From positions 1-64,000 of the forward strand of contig CANLWY010000005.1 in NCBI GenBank assembly GCA_947494995.1: 64,000 nt of DNA, given 5' to 3'. Source of the stretch: an uncultured Campylobacterales bacterium. GTDB taxonomy: Bacteria; Campylobacterota; Campylobacteria; Campylobacterales; Arcobacteraceae. Under the pieces are notes generated by a model, which had not been told where the DNA came from, did not search any database, and saw only the letters and a program-made list of their open reading frames with translations. Of the stretch, positions 34,705-43,763 are shown in pieces; positions within the stretch are counted from its first letter, which is position 1, and every line of letters begins with the position of its first letter. Position numbers and translations under genes: made by a program.

Positions 34705-35824
34705 AGAAAAAATATTAATAGTTGATGATGTTGCACAAAACATTGCTATACTAGATAACTTATTAAATTTTAAATATGAAATTTTGGCGTCAACAGATGG
34801 AAATGTAGCATTTGAAATTGCAAAAAATGAACTGCCAGACTTAATCTTGCTAGATATTATAATGCCTGAACTTGATGGATTAACACTTTGTTCAATGTTA
34901 AAAGAAAATGAATCAACTAAAAATATTCCAGTAATATTTATCACAGCTAAAAATGATGATGAAAGTATTATTTCAGGATTTAAAAAAGGTGCTGTTGATT
35001 ATGTAACAAAACCATTTAAAACAGATGAATTATTAGTTAGAGTAGGAAATCATCTACGTTTAGTTGGATACCAAAAACATTTGGAGAAGAAAGTTGAAAT
35101 GGAAATCAATCTAAGACATGAACAAGAAGAGTTATTAATTCAAAACTCTAAAATGGCTGAAATGGGTGACATGATTAACAATATCGCTCATCAATGGAGA
35201 CAACCAACATCAAGAGTAACTCTTCTTTTGTCAAATATATTAATGAGTTTAGAAGAAGATGAAATAGACAAAAAGTATTTAAAAAATAAAATAGATAGTG
35301 CCATTGAACAAATGGAATTTATCTCATCTACTATTGATGATTTTACAAACTTTTTTTCACCTAAAAAACAGACTAAAAACTTTTATGTATCAAATGCAAT
35401 TGAAAAAACATTAAAAATAGTTAAATCTACTTTTACAAGTTTTGGTATAGATATAAATATAAACAATGATGATTTTATCCTAAAAGGAAATGAAAATGAA
35501 TTATCACAAGTAATTTTAATAATCTTATCAAATGCAAAAGATCAATTTGAAAAAAATGAATCAGAAAATAAAACTATAGATATAATAATTAACTCTGAAG
35601 AAAAAAGTCTTGAGTTTATTGATAATGCAGGTGGAATAAGAGAAGAAATTATTGATAAAATCTTTGATCACTACTTTTCTACTAAAAATAAAGACCATTG
35701 TACCGGAATAGGTTTATATACTGCAAAAATGATAATTCAACAAACTTTCAACGGTAAAATTGAAGCAAAAAACACTACTAATGGGGCTTCTTTTACCCTA
35801 AAATTCAATACAACGCAAAATTAA
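34697..35824 (+). CDS. Soluble REC-histidine kinase
   Basis: A 375-residue cytoplasmic protein with no membrane segment. Receiver (1-120): VDDVAQNIAI, phospho-acceptor in LILLDIIMPELDG, KPF. A coiled coil follows (about 122-150), then an H-box with NNIAHQWRQP (phosphorylated His) and a HATPase domain with N-box SNAKDQF, FIDNAGGI and CTGIGLYTAK. Translationally coupled to the response regulator (8-nt overlap). Because input seems to come through its own receiver, it may be a relay node fed by another kinase, for example the hybrid kinase at 6535-9477, rather than a direct sensor; that link is inferred. Confidence 0.9.
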   Translation: MYREKILIVDDVAQNIAILDNLLNFKYEILASTDGNVAFEIAKNELPDLILLDIIMPELDGLTLCSMLKENESTKNIPVIFITAKNDDESIISGFKKGAVDYVTKPFKTDELLVRVGNHLRLVGYQKHLEKKVEMEINLRHEQEELLIQNSKMAEMGDMINNIAHQWRQPTSRVTLLLSNILMSLEEDEIDKKYLKNKIDSAIEQMEFISSTIDDFTNFFSPKKQTKNFYVSNAIEKTLKIVKSTFTSFGIDININNDDFILKGNENELSQVILIILSNAKDQFEKNESENKTIDIIINSEEKSLEFIDNAGGIREEIIDKIFDHYFSTKNKDHCTGIGLYTAKMIIQQTFNGKIEAKNTTNGASFTLKFNTTQN

Positions 35825-35835
35825 TTGCGTTGTAT
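35808..35835 (+). terminator. Terminator of the regulator-kinase operon
   Basis: An 11-bp stem (ATACAACGCAA / TTGCGTTGTAT) with a 6-nt loop spans the stop codon, then CTTAAAAT. It ends just before direct-repeat promoter H. Confidence 0.7.
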
Positions 35836-35854
35836 CTTAAAATAAATTAAGTTT

Positions 35855-35885
35855 ACACTATCTTCACACTATTTTCTTATAAAAT
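35855..35885 (+). promoter_or_regulatory. Direct-repeat promoter H (rhodanese gene)
   Basis: ACACTAT-CTTC-ACACTAT (35855-35872), the perfect form of the repeat, then 7 nt, then TAAAAT (35880-35885). The ATG at 35920 is 47 nt from the repeat. Confidence 0.85.
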
Positions 35886-35919
35886 TCAATTAATATAATT
35901 TTTAAAGGAGATATTAAAA

Positions 35920-36381
35920 ATGAAAAAGACACTTTTTCTACTTTTTACACTATTAGCTGGAGTTGCCTTAGCAGAAAGGGCCCCTACACCATCAAAAACT
36001 GAGGCATTAACACAAGGTGTTAAAGAGGTAACTGTTCAAGAAGCAAAAAAAATGTATGACAATGGAGCTATCTTTTTAGATGCTAGAAAACCTCTTGATA
36101 TTGCAAGAGGAAAAGTTAAAGGTGCACTAAAAGCATCATATAAAGATAAAGGTGGAAATAAAAACAAAATAATGAACTGGGATAAATCGAAAGATTCATA
36201 TAGCAGTAAAAACTTTCCAAAAGATAAAGCTACGACTATTGTTACATACTGTAATGGTCCAAAATGTTGGAAGTCTTATAAACTTGCAGTTGTTCTTGTA
36301 AATGATTTACAATATACAAATGTAAACTGGCTAAGAGATGGATTCCCTGCATGGAAAGATGCTGGAAATCCTAGTGAATAA
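35920..36381 (+). CDS. Periplasmic rhodanese-like protein
   Basis: A 153-residue protein with signal peptide (MKKTLFLLFTLLAGVALA) and a single rhodanese domain: VQEAKKMYDNGAIFLDARKPLDIARG, then the active-site loop TYCNGPKCWKS with the predicted catalytic Cys and a second Cys four residues on, then GFPAWKDAGNP. Rhodaneses transfer sulfane sulfur or act as redox or docking domains. It has the perfect version of the direct-repeat promoter and a good AAAGGAG site, so it belongs to the same regulon as the cytochromes. Whether it handles sulfur compounds or Cys redox state for cytochrome maturation cannot be told. Confidence 0.85.
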   Translation: MKKTLFLLFTLLAGVALAERAPTPSKTEALTQGVKEVTVQEAKKMYDNGAIFLDARKPLDIARGKVKGALKASYKDKGGNKNKIMNWDKSKDSYSSKNFPKDKATTIVTYCNGPKCWKSYKLAVVLVNDLQYTNVNWLRDGFPAWKDAGNPSE

Positions 36382-36383
36382 AT

Positions 36384-36414
36384 AAAATGTAAAGAGAGTT
36401 TCTCTTTACATTTT
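36384..36414 (+). terminator. Terminator of the rhodanese gene
   Basis: A perfect 14-bp stem (AAAATGTAAAGAGA / TCTCTTTACATTTT) with a 3-nt loop, 3 nt after the stop codon and ending in TTTT. Confidence 0.9.
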
Positions 36415-36438
36415 AAAAGCATATATAAAGGTGCAATC

Positions 36439-38289
36439 ATGTTTAAAAATTTATCCGTTAAAATGAAGGTTTTCTCTCTTGTAGTAATGGCTACAGTTGG
36501 AACAGCTTTTCTTTTATCAATTATAATATTAAATGCTAATCAAGGTAAAGATTCATTAAATGATTTCATTAATGAAGCAATCACACCCATAAACAAACTA
36601 AAAAAAATTGAAAATAATATGAGATGGACTTATCAAAATATTATAGAAGTAAGTGGAGAATACTCTGCAACAGTAGCATCTCATACACAGATGGAAAAAA
36701 AAATAAAAGAGGTTAATAAAGACCTTGAAAACTTAAATGAGAATCTAATTCAAAAAAATATTAAACATATAAATAAAATTAAAAATTTCTGGTTAAAATA
36801 TACAGAGATTATAAACACAAAAATTTTACCTGCTTATTATGAAGATGATTTAGAACTAGTTAATGAAATTGCTCAAGAAGAAGCATTAGCTCACTACTTC
36901 AACATTGAAAAAGAGTACGAAATTTTAGATAAACTACTTAACGATGAGTATAATACTATTGTTTCAAAAAGTACAGAAGAGATTGAAAATAAATTAAAAT
37001 TTAGTATTATTATTACAGTAATCCTATTATTTATATTTTGGATTATAGGTTACTATATCACAAACTATCAAGTTATTAAACCACTAAAAGAGTTTGAGAA
37101 AGGCTTACTAGAATTTTTCAAATACTTAAATAGAGAAACAAATGAAATTACAAAATTAGATGATAAGAATAATGATGAAATTGGCAATATGTCAAAAATT
37201 GTTAATCAAAATATAAATAAAACAAAAGAACTAATAGAAACAGATGAAGTTGTTATAGAAGAAGTTTCACAATTAGTTAATGAAGTAACAAAAGGTAAGG
37301 TTACTAAGAGAATTAAAAGCTCAAGTCAAAATCCAGGAGTGAATAGTTTGGTAATAAACATAAACTCTATGATGGACAATTTAGAAAATATAATTAAGCA
37401 TATTTTAGAAGTATTACATACTTATCAAGAAAACAATTTCACAAAAAGAGTTACTTTAGAGACAACTGCTGAAATAAAAGAATTAACAGATGGAATAAAT
37501 ACATTAGGAAATACAATTTCTAATATGTTGTCTAATAACTTATCAAATGGATTAGATTTACAAAATAATGCTGATAAACTAAATGAAAATGTTACTTATT
37601 TAAGTAAAAGTTCAAACGAACAAGCCGCATCTTTAGAAGAAACAGCTGCTTCTTTGGAAGAGATTACTTCATCAATTAAAAATGATACAGTAAATTTTGA
37701 AAAGATGATTGAATTTTCTACAACACTTTCCCATTCAATTAAAAATGGACAAGATATGGCATCGCAAACGGTTGATGCTATGAGTGATATAAATGAACAA
37801 ACAAATGCTATCTCTGAAGCCATTATTGTAATTGATCAAATAGCATTTCAAACAAATATTTTATCTTTAAATGCAGCAGTTGAAGCAGCAACAGCAGGTG
37901 AAGCAGGAAAAGGATTTGCAGTTGTTGCTCAAGAAGTAAGAAATCTTGCAAGTAGATCAGCTGAAGCTGCAAAAGAGATAAAAGCACTTGTTGAAAATGC
38001 AACAGATAAAACTCACTCAGGAAAACAGATTGCAGATAATATGATTGAAGGATATCAATTATTGAAAAATAATACAGAAAAAACAACTGAAATAATATCC
38101 CTTATCTCATCAAATGCAAAAGAGCAACAAAAAGGTATTGAACAAATTAATGATGCGATTACCTCTCTTGATCAATCAACACAACAAAATGCTGCTTCTG
38201 CATTAGAAACAAAAGAAATAGCTCATATTACTTATGAAATGTCTCAATCAATGGTAGAAGAAGCAAATAAATCAAAGTTTTTACATTAA
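36439..38289 (+). CDS. Methyl-accepting chemotaxis protein 1
   Basis: A 616-residue chemoreceptor: TM1 (about 13-33), periplasmic helical sensor of about 150 residues (HBM or 4HB-like), TM2 (about 190-212; [18 protein letters not shown]), two HAMP-like segments, then the cytoplasmic signalling domain. The hairpin tip reads [38 protein letters not shown] (in two overlapping blocks), which binds CheA and CheW. No C-terminal pentapeptide tether for CheR is seen. The last 245 residues are nearly identical to those of the next gene, while the sensor parts differ. No direct-repeat site precedes it; read-through past the rhodanese terminator is possible. Confidence 0.9.
   Translation: MFKNLSVKMKVFSLVVMATVGTAFLLSIIILNANQGKDSLNDFINEAITPINKLKKIENNMRWTYQNIIEVSGEYSATVASHTQMEKKIKEVNKDLENLNENLIQKNIKHINKIKNFWLKYTEIINTKILPAYYEDDLELVNEIAQEEALAHYFNIEKEYEILDKLLNDEYNTIVSKSTEEIENKLKFSIIITVILLFIFWIIGYYITNYQVIKPLKEFEKGLLEFFKYLNRETNEITKLDDKNNDEIGNMSKIVNQNINKTKELIETDEVVIEEVSQLVNEVTKGKVTKRIKSSSQNPGVNSLVININSMMDNLENIIKHILEVLHTYQENNFTKRVTLETTAEIKELTDGINTLGNTISNMLSNNLSNGLDLQNNADKLNENVTYLSKSSNEQAASLEETAASLEEITSSIKNDTVNFEKMIEFSTTLSHSIKNGQDMASQTVDAMSDINEQTNAISEAIIVIDQIAFQTNILSLNAAVEAATAGEAGKGFAVVAQEVRNLASRSAEAAKEIKALVENATDKTHSGKQIADNMIEGYQLLKNNTEKTTEIISLISSNAKEQQKGIEQINDAITSLDQSTQQNAASALETKEIAHITYEMSQSMVEEANKSKFLH
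37546..38289 (+). repeat. Chemoreceptor signalling-domain repeat, copy 1
   Basis: About 740 bp encoding the signalling half of MCP1. It aligns without gaps to 39571-40314 (constant offset 2025 bp) with mostly synonymous changes, pointing to tandem duplication or gene conversion. Confidence 0.8.
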
Positions 38290-38308
38290 GTCAAAAATCA
38301 AACAAAAA

Positions 38309-38337
38309 ATCTCTCTTGTAATAACTACAAGAGAGAT
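38309..38337 (+). terminator. Hairpin after chemoreceptor 1
   Basis: A perfect 12-bp stem (ATCTCTCTTGTA / TACAAGAGAGAT) with a 5-nt loop, 19 nt past the stop codon; A run before, weak T run after. Confidence 0.65.
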
Positions 38338-38380
38338 GACACTTTTCAACTAAAATTAACCTCTTTTTAAATTTCTCTTG

Positions 38381-38411
38381 CCACCTTCCTTACACTTTTT
38401 ATATATATAAT
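38381..38411 (+). promoter_or_regulatory. Direct-repeat promoter I (chemoreceptor 2)
   Basis: CCACCTT-CCTT-ACACTTT (38381-38398), 7 nt, TATAAT (38406-38411). The ATG at 38434 is 35 nt from the repeat. The upstream half is the weakest match of the ten. Confidence 0.75.
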
Positions 38412-38433
38412 CAATAATTAAAAAGGAACTATT

Positions 38434-40314
38434 ATGAATGCAACAGAAATAAAAAGAAAACTTTACGGAGTATCAATTAAAACAAAACTTTTTGGAGGAT
38501 TTACACTACTTCTAATTCTCGCACTATTAATGGGTGGCTATATTATTCGTACACTTAATATTTTTGAAAATATTAGCTATAAAAAAGAAGAAAGAAATTA
38601 TCAATTAGAGCTAGTTAACAGAGTTAAACTTGTAAATACAACTATTACACTAATAGCAATGGATAGTATTATTGATAAAAGTGAAAAAAGAATTCATCCA
38701 GATAGAGAAAAAGAGTTAAATCAACTATATTCTGAATTAAAAGAATTAAAACAAGAAATTGCTAATATTGCAGATACGGATGAAGAACAAGCATTAATTA
38801 CTGATATATTTGCAGCCTTAAAAGCAATTGAACCTTTGATACAAAATGATTTAAAAAGATTAATAGAAACTGAAGCTCCTGAGTCGTCATTTGCAAAGCT
38901 CGATGATGATATAGATGGAGCTTCTGGAAATCTAGATGATGACATAGATAAACTACTAATATCTATTAAAAATGAATTAAAAGAAGCTAAACTTACAGAA
39001 CAAGAATACTCATCAGATATGTATAGAAGTATAATAACTATATTGATTCTAACAATAGCCTTTAGTATATTCTTTGCTACTTTTATTTCAAAAAATATTT
39101 TTGATTCAATTAAAAACCTAAAAAGTGGTTTAGCAGAATTTTTTAAATATCTAAACAATGAAACAAAAAATGTTCATAAACTAACTGCTACATCTGAAGA
39201 TGAAATTGGAGATATGATTGAAAGTGTTAATAAAAATGTAAAAATTGTAAAAGATGAACTAGAATCAGATAAAAAAGTTATTGAGGAAGTTTCAACTATT
39301 GTACAAAAGGTTTCAGAAGGAAATTTGGGAGGAAGAATCTCTACAAAAACAAAAAATCCAGCTGTTACAACACTTACTAATGAACTAAATACTATGATGG
39401 ATGTATTACAAAACAATACTCAGCATATTATTACTATATTAAAAGATTATGAAGAAAAAGATTTTACAAAAAGAGTTACTCTTGATTCAACAGCAGATAT
39501 AAAAGAATTAGTTGATGGTATCAATAGCTTAGGTAATGCAGTATCGCATATGTTATCTAACAATTTAAATAATGGGCTTGATTTACAAAATAATGCAGAC
39601 AAACTAAATGAAAATGTTACTTATTTAAGTAAAAGTTCAAATGAACAAGCTGTATCTTTGGAAGAAACAGCAGCATCTTTAGAAGAGATTACTTCATCAA
39701 TTAAAAATGATACAGTAAACTTTGAAAAGATGATTGAGTTTTCAAATACACTTTCTCAATCAATTGAAAATGGACAAGATATGGCATCACAAACTGTTGA
39801 TGCTATGAGTGATATAAATGAACAGACAAATGCCATTTCAGAAGCTATTATTGTAATTGATCAAATAGCATTTCAAACAAATATTTTATCTTTAAATGCA
39901 GCAGTTGAAGCTGCAACTGCTGGTGAAGCAGGAAAAGGATTTGCAGTAGTTGCACAAGAAGTTAGAAATCTTGCAAGTAGATCAGCTGAAGCTGCAAAAG
40001 AGATAAAAACCCTTGTTGAAAATGCAACAGATAAAACTCATTCAGGAAAACAGATTGCAGATAATATGATTGAAGGATATCAAGTATTAAAAAACAATAC
40101 AGAAAAAACAACTGAAATAATATCCCTTATCTCAGCAAATGCAAAAGAACAACAAAAAGGTATTGAACAAATTAATGATGCGATTACATCTCTTGATCAA
40201 TCAACACAACAAAATGCTGCTTCTGCTACAGAAACAAAAGAGATAGCACAAATTACATATCAAATGTCTGAAAATATGGTAGAAGAAGCTAATAAATCAA
40301 AATTTCTACAATGA
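38434..40314 (+). CDS. Methyl-accepting chemotaxis protein 2
   Basis: A 626-residue chemoreceptor: TM1 (about 18-38; [20 protein letters not shown]), a periplasmic helical sensor (about 40-190), TM2 (about 192-212; [20 protein letters not shown]), HAMP-type segments and a signalling domain nearly identical to that of MCP1. The sensor differs from MCP1, so a different stimulus is expected. Unlike MCP1 it has its own direct-repeat promoter, placing it with the cytochrome genes and suggesting it guides the cell in relation to the same electron acceptor or redox state (inference). Its 3' end overlaps the convergent protease gene by 9 bases. Confidence 0.9.
   Translation: MNATEIKRKLYGVSIKTKLFGGFTLLLILALLMGGYIIRTLNIFENISYKKEERNYQLELVNRVKLVNTTITLIAMDSIIDKSEKRIHPDREKELNQLYSELKELKQEIANIADTDEEQALITDIFAALKAIEPLIQNDLKRLIETEAPESSFAKLDDDIDGASGNLDDDIDKLLISIKNELKEAKLTEQEYSSDMYRSIITILILTIAFSIFFATFISKNIFDSIKNLKSGLAEFFKYLNNETKNVHKLTATSEDEIGDMIESVNKNVKIVKDELESDKKVIEEVSTIVQKVSEGNLGGRISTKTKNPAVTTLTNELNTMMDVLQNNTQHIITILKDYEEKDFTKRVTLDSTADIKELVDGINSLGNAVSHMLSNNLNNGLDLQNNADKLNENVTYLSKSSNEQAVSLEETAASLEEITSSIKNDTVNFEKMIEFSNTLSQSIENGQDMASQTVDAMSDINEQTNAISEAIIVIDQIAFQTNILSLNAAVEAATAGEAGKGFAVVAQEVRNLASRSAEAAKEIKTLVENATDKTHSGKQIADNMIEGYQVLKNNTEKTTEIISLISANAKEQQKGIEQINDAITSLDQSTQQNAASATETKEIAQITYQMSENMVEEANKSKFLQ
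39571..40314 (+). repeat. Chemoreceptor signalling-domain repeat, copy 2
   Basis: Second copy of the sequence at 37546-38289, gap-free. Differences are mainly third-position changes; a few residues differ (for example KALVEN to KTLVEN). Confidence 0.8.
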
Positions 40315-41373
40315 ATCAAATATCAATAAAAAAGTTTCCCTTGCAATAGAGGAAGGGGAACTTATAGAATCTCCTGAATATTTAACCTGAATTAATTCAT
40401 CTCCATCTTGATTAAAAAGCTTAATAGAAAGATAACTAATAGAATCAAACTCCCAATAATATTTATACTCATATATAATCTTATATTTAGCTATTTTTTC
40501 TACATTCATCTTTTTTACCATTTGAGAAGAAGGAGTATTATTTATTAAAACTGTTGCTTCTAAGGCATCATCAAGAGTTCTTATTTGAGATTTTTTTTTG
40601 ACAATAAAATTGTGTTCATTTAAAAATGAAACTATTTTAGTAGACTTCACTCCAAAGTTTATATTCTGAGGAATAATATCTAAGTATTTAAAAAGATATT
40701 TATCTGATAACCTAGAAGTTGCAATCCCTAAAACATCAAAACTATTATTAATAATTGGCCCTCCACTATTCCCAGGCTGAATTGCTGCACTTATTTGAAA
40801 CTGTTTTAAATCTCCTTTAATACCATTTTTAGAGGAGACTATTCCTTTTGTGATTCTAATATCAGTACCTAAAACTTGAGACAAAGGGTATCCAATAACA
40901 CTAATTTCTTCTCCTATCTTAGGCTCTTGTTTATTTAAATCAAACCAATAAGATGTTGTATATTTATTTGTAGGAGACAATATAGCTATGTCAGATCTTT
41001 TATCTTCATATAATACCTCTGCTACAAAATTGTTATTTGAATTAGTCTTAATATTTAAAAAAGTGAATCCATCAACTACATGCTGATTTGTAGCAATTAA
41101 ACCATCTTTACTAATAAAAAAACCACTTCCTTGAGAAGATTTAACAAGTTTTTCTTCTTTCATTTTTATTTTTGGGTGTGCGAGGGTATGTTTATAACCT
41201 TTTTTTTCTAATTCATACGTAAATATATCAATTAGATTTACAGGGTCATTTATTGGGTTTATGATTAAAAAAGTATCATTGTTTTCAAGTTTATAATTAG
41301 CTTTTTTTAAAATCTCTTTGTTTGCACATGAAGCAAAAAAAATCAAAGTAATAAATAAATAAAAATATTTCAT
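40306..41373 (-). CDS. HtrA-like trypsin-family serine protease, lipoprotein
   Basis: A 355-residue lipoprotein (lipobox FFASC near residue 17). Residues about 80-250 form a trypsin-type protease domain with all triad parts: His in TNQHVVDG, Asp in SDIAILSP and Ser in QPGNSGGP. The C-terminal ~100 residues ([14 protein letters not shown] onward) do not look like a PDZ domain, so it differs from DegP and DegS. Probably a periplasmic quality-control or processing protease. It has direct-repeat promoter J, so it is expected to be expressed with the cytochrome apparatus. Confidence 0.85.
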   Translation of the reverse strand: MKYFYLFITLIFFASCANKEILKKANYKLENNDTFLIINPINDPVNLIDIFTYELEKKGYKHTLAHPKIKMKEEKLVKSSQGSGFFISKDGLIATNQHVVDGFTFLNIKTNSNNNFVAEVLYEDKRSDIAILSPTNKYTTSYWFDLNKQEPKIGEEISVIGYPLSQVLGTDIRITKGIVSSKNGIKGDLKQFQISAAIQPGNSGGPIINNSFDVLGIATSRLSDKYLFKYLDIIPQNINFGVKSTKIVSFLNEHNFIVKKKSQIRTLDDALEATVLINNTPSSQMVKKMNVEKIAKYKIIYEYKYYWEFDSISYLSIKLFNQDGDELIQVKYSGDSISSPSSIARETFLLIFDSL

Positions 41374-41395
41374 ATTCTATCCTTAATAATAAAAT

Positions 41396-41426
41396 ATATT
41401 ACCAAGCAATAGTGTTAAAACAGTGG
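41396..41426 (-). promoter_or_regulatory. Direct-repeat promoter J (HtrA-like protease)
   Basis: Coding strand CCACTGT-TTTA-ACACTAT (41426 to 41409), 7 nt, TAATAT (41401-41396). The ATG at 41373 is 35 nt from the repeat. The orientation fits the minus-strand protease, not the divergent gene at 41493. Confidence 0.8.
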
Positions 41427-41492
41427 CAAAATCGGTGTTTGCTTTATGTTTATTTAATAAAACTCTAACTATTATCTTTTAAAAGGAATATT

Positions 41493-42149
41493 ATGCGTAT
41501 TAGATTTTTATTAACTTTATTTACACTATTTTGTTTTCATGCACAAGCAAATGAAATAGATCATATTTTAAACAATATGATTAAATCATATGGAGGCACT
41601 GAAGCTTTAAAGAAAGTAACATCATATAAACAAAAATGGAAAGTTTTAGCCCTACAACAAAAAACTAAAGGAGAAGATACAAGAATAGTGATACTTCCTC
41701 ATACACTGGATACAACACTTAAATATCCTAATAAAATAGAAAGAAGAGTTGTCACTAAAACAGAAAAATTTAAAGAGTACAATGGTGAAAAACAAACTGT
41801 AAAAGGAATTCGTCTTCAAGCGATGCAATTACAATTGAAAAGATTGTTTACTCCACTAATATTATTAGAATTAAAAGATTATTTAACTCTTGAAGATTAT
41901 GACAGTCATTATGCATTAGTTTTAAGTAAAGACAATGAAAAAACAATTTATTTTATTGAAAAAACTACAAATGTTATAACTCAAGTAACAAGTATTATCT
42001 ATGCTAAGGAAAAAATAATTTTCAATACTTTATACACAAAATTTAAAAAGTTTGACAATGTTCTTTTTCCTACAAAAGAGTATAAATCCACTAATAACAT
42101 AAACACAGCTATTCTTGAACTTGAAGAAATGACAATAAAAGGTCAATAG
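41493..42149 (+). CDS. LolA-like outer-membrane lipoprotein-sorting-type protein
   Basis: A 218-residue secreted protein (signal MRIRFLLTLFTLFCFHAQA). The mature part begins IDHILNNMIKSYGGTEALKKVTSYKQK, then beta-rich segments (TTLKYPNKIERRVV, ITQVTSIIYAKEKIIFNTLYTKF), which fits the half-barrel of LolA/LolB-like or YceI-neighbour proteins that bind acyl chains. The pattern G-G-x-x-A-L-x-x-V near the N-terminus is common in this group. The substrate is unknown. It is divergent from the protease gene and followed 46 nt later by the CHASE-domain gene. Confidence 0.65.
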   Translation: MRIRFLLTLFTLFCFHAQANEIDHILNNMIKSYGGTEALKKVTSYKQKWKVLALQQKTKGEDTRIVILPHTLDTTLKYPNKIERRVVTKTEKFKEYNGEKQTVKGIRLQAMQLQLKRLFTPLILLELKDYLTLEDYDSHYALVLSKDNEKTIYFIEKTTNVITQVTSIIYAKEKIIFNTLYTKFKKFDNVLFPTKEYKSTNNINTAILELEEMTIKGQ

Positions 42150-42195
42150 AAGTATCTTTATTTACAATAAATACTTTTTTTGATAAAGTATATGT

Positions 42196-43038
42196 ATGAA
42201 TAAAGAAAAAATAATATCAATAATTGCAACACTACTTTTTTTATCGTTAGGGTTTCTTTTAATAAAAAACAACAATTACTTCTATGAAGAGAATATAAAT
42301 AGATTATCAAATGAAGTTATTGATTCTAATTATCTTGCACTAGAAACCTCAATTTCAAAAATGACTTCTAGTGCCATTATTTTAGGAAAACATATTGAAA
42401 TTTTAAAAGGTGAAACAAGTAATTTTAAAGAGTTTTCTAAAACCCTGCATAAACAATTTAATAATGTTACAAACTTACAATTAGCAAAAGATGGTATTGT
42501 ATCTCATATTTATCCCTTAAGAGGTCATGAAAAAGCATTAGGTCATGATATTTTTAAAGACGATGAAAGAAAAAAGGAAGCATTTCTAGCAATAAACAGT
42601 AGAAAATTAACACTTGCTGGACCATTTAAACTTGTACAAGGCGGTGTTGCAATAATAGCTAGAAAACCAATTTATATAGAAAATAAATTTTGGGGATTTG
42701 CTTCTTCTTTAATAATGGTTGACGATTTAATGAATAATGTAGATTTAAATAATTTATATAATCAAGGATATATGTTCAGATTAAGAAGAGTACACCCAGA
42801 TACAAATAAAATTGATATATTTTATGGAGAGAAACAACTTCAAGAAAATAAACCAATTTTTACAAGAACAATAGTCGTACCAAATGGAAAATGGTATTTT
42901 GATATTCAATATTCTTCTTCATATATATCAGAAAACTTAATTTTACTATATTCAATAATAAATATTATAATATCAATTCTTCTTGGAATATTCATATATT
43001 TACTCTTAAAAAAACCAAAAGAATATATTGAAGTATAA
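42196..43038 (+). CDS. CHASE-domain membrane protein without output domain
   Basis: A 280-residue protein: TM1 (about 7-24), a periplasmic CHASE domain (about 30-245) with ALGHDIFKDDERKKEAFLAI, LTLAGPFKLVQGGVAIIARKP and FWGFASSLIMVDDL, then TM2 (about 248-269) and only about ten cytoplasmic residues (KKPKEYIEV). CHASE domains sense small ligands and are usually joined to kinases, cyclases or EAL domains; here no output domain is present and none follows in another frame within the 140-nt AT-rich gap. It could act through a partner protein, for example the degenerate receiver encoded next, or be a remnant of a larger receptor. Confidence 0.8.
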   Translation: MNKEKIISIIATLLFLSLGFLLIKNNNYFYEENINRLSNEVIDSNYLALETSISKMTSSAIILGKHIEILKGETSNFKEFSKTLHKQFNNVTNLQLAKDGIVSHIYPLRGHEKALGHDIFKDDERKKEAFLAINSRKLTLAGPFKLVQGGVAIIARKPIYIENKFWGFASSLIMVDDLMNNVDLNNLYNQGYMFRLRRVHPDTNKIDIFYGEKQLQENKPIFTRTIVVPNGKWYFDIQYSSSYISENLILLYSIINIIISILLGIFIYLLLKKPKEYIEV

Positions 43039-43178
43039 TTATATTTTAATACAAAAAGTAATAAGTTTGTAAAAAGATTATTTATTAATTTATAATATAA
43101 TTTTTATTATTAAAATAATTTTAATAATAATTAGTTATAATCCTCAAAATTATATTATGCTTATCAATAGGATTACTT

Positions 43179-43763
43179 CTGAATATACTAATTTATGACA
43201 AAACCCCTCAAGACTTGAATACTTTATATAATATGCTTAAACTTTTTCCAATTGAAACAACAATAGATAAAGCAAGTAGTTATGAAGAGTGCATAGATTT
43301 TTATAAAGAAAATGATTACAAGAATATATTCATTAACCTCGATGATGAAGGCAAAAAAATCATTGATAAAATCACAGAAATATACCCTAAACAAAAAATC
43401 TTTCTTTTAAATGATAAGACTGAATATCTAAACAATCAAAACTGTGAACTATGTACAAAAGAATTTAATAGACACATGATTATCAAACCAATAAATCAAG
43501 ATCTTTTAAGTAAAGTTATTTGCAATAAATTTAACTGTGAAGTCAAAGAAATAGATAGCTTTACCTTCACTTTAAAAAAAATCAATAAACTGATTTTAAA
43601 AAACTTTCCTTATTTAACTTGCAACTTTAATGAAAGCTACACAACATTCAAATCAGAAAGAATGTCAGCACAAATACTTCTTTTTGTCACTGATTTACTT
43701 CAAGAACATAACATAAAATTTGAAGTTTTAGACTATGAAAGAATAGCTGTTTTTAGAGACTAG
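43179..43763 (+). CDS. Degenerate receiver-domain protein with apparent CTG start
   Basis: A 194-residue protein if translation begins at CTG 43179, which has AGGA six nt upstream and yields a receiver-type first strand (NILIYDKTPQDLNTLYNML). The next legal start, TTG at 43215, has no ribosome site and would remove that strand. The receiver is degenerate: the usual phospho-acceptor position reads Asn (IFINLDD), while IIKPIN retains the conserved Lys-Pro. The C-terminal 70 residues include SFTFTLKKINKLILKNFPYLTC and are unrecognised. Phosphorylation is unlikely; it may be a binding module. Start assignment is uncertain. Confidence 0.6.
   Translation: MNILIYDKTPQDLNTLYNMLKLFPIETTIDKASSYEECIDFYKENDYKNIFINLDDEGKKIIDKITEIYPKQKIFLLNDKTEYLNNQNCELCTKEFNRHMIIKPINQDLLSKVICNKFNCEVKEIDSFTFTLKKINKLILKNFPYLTCNFNESYTTFKSERMSAQILLFVTDLLQEHNIKFEVLDYERIAVFRD

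Noticed and set aside
11159-41426. Recognition of the ten promoters by an alternative sigma factor
   Set aside because: The -10 elements are ordinary TATAAT-like and the upstream part is a two-copy direct repeat with extra copies at G, which fits an activator better. Not fully excluded.
11159-41426. The repeated ACACTAT motifs as transposon ends or dispersed repeats
   Set aside because: They occur only at promoters, with constant orientation and spacing to -10 elements, and there is no transposase or duplicated flank.
41409-41426. Site J as promoter of the divergent LolA-like gene at 41493
   Set aside because: The repeat and -10 element are oriented towards the minus-strand protease gene, matching the other nine.
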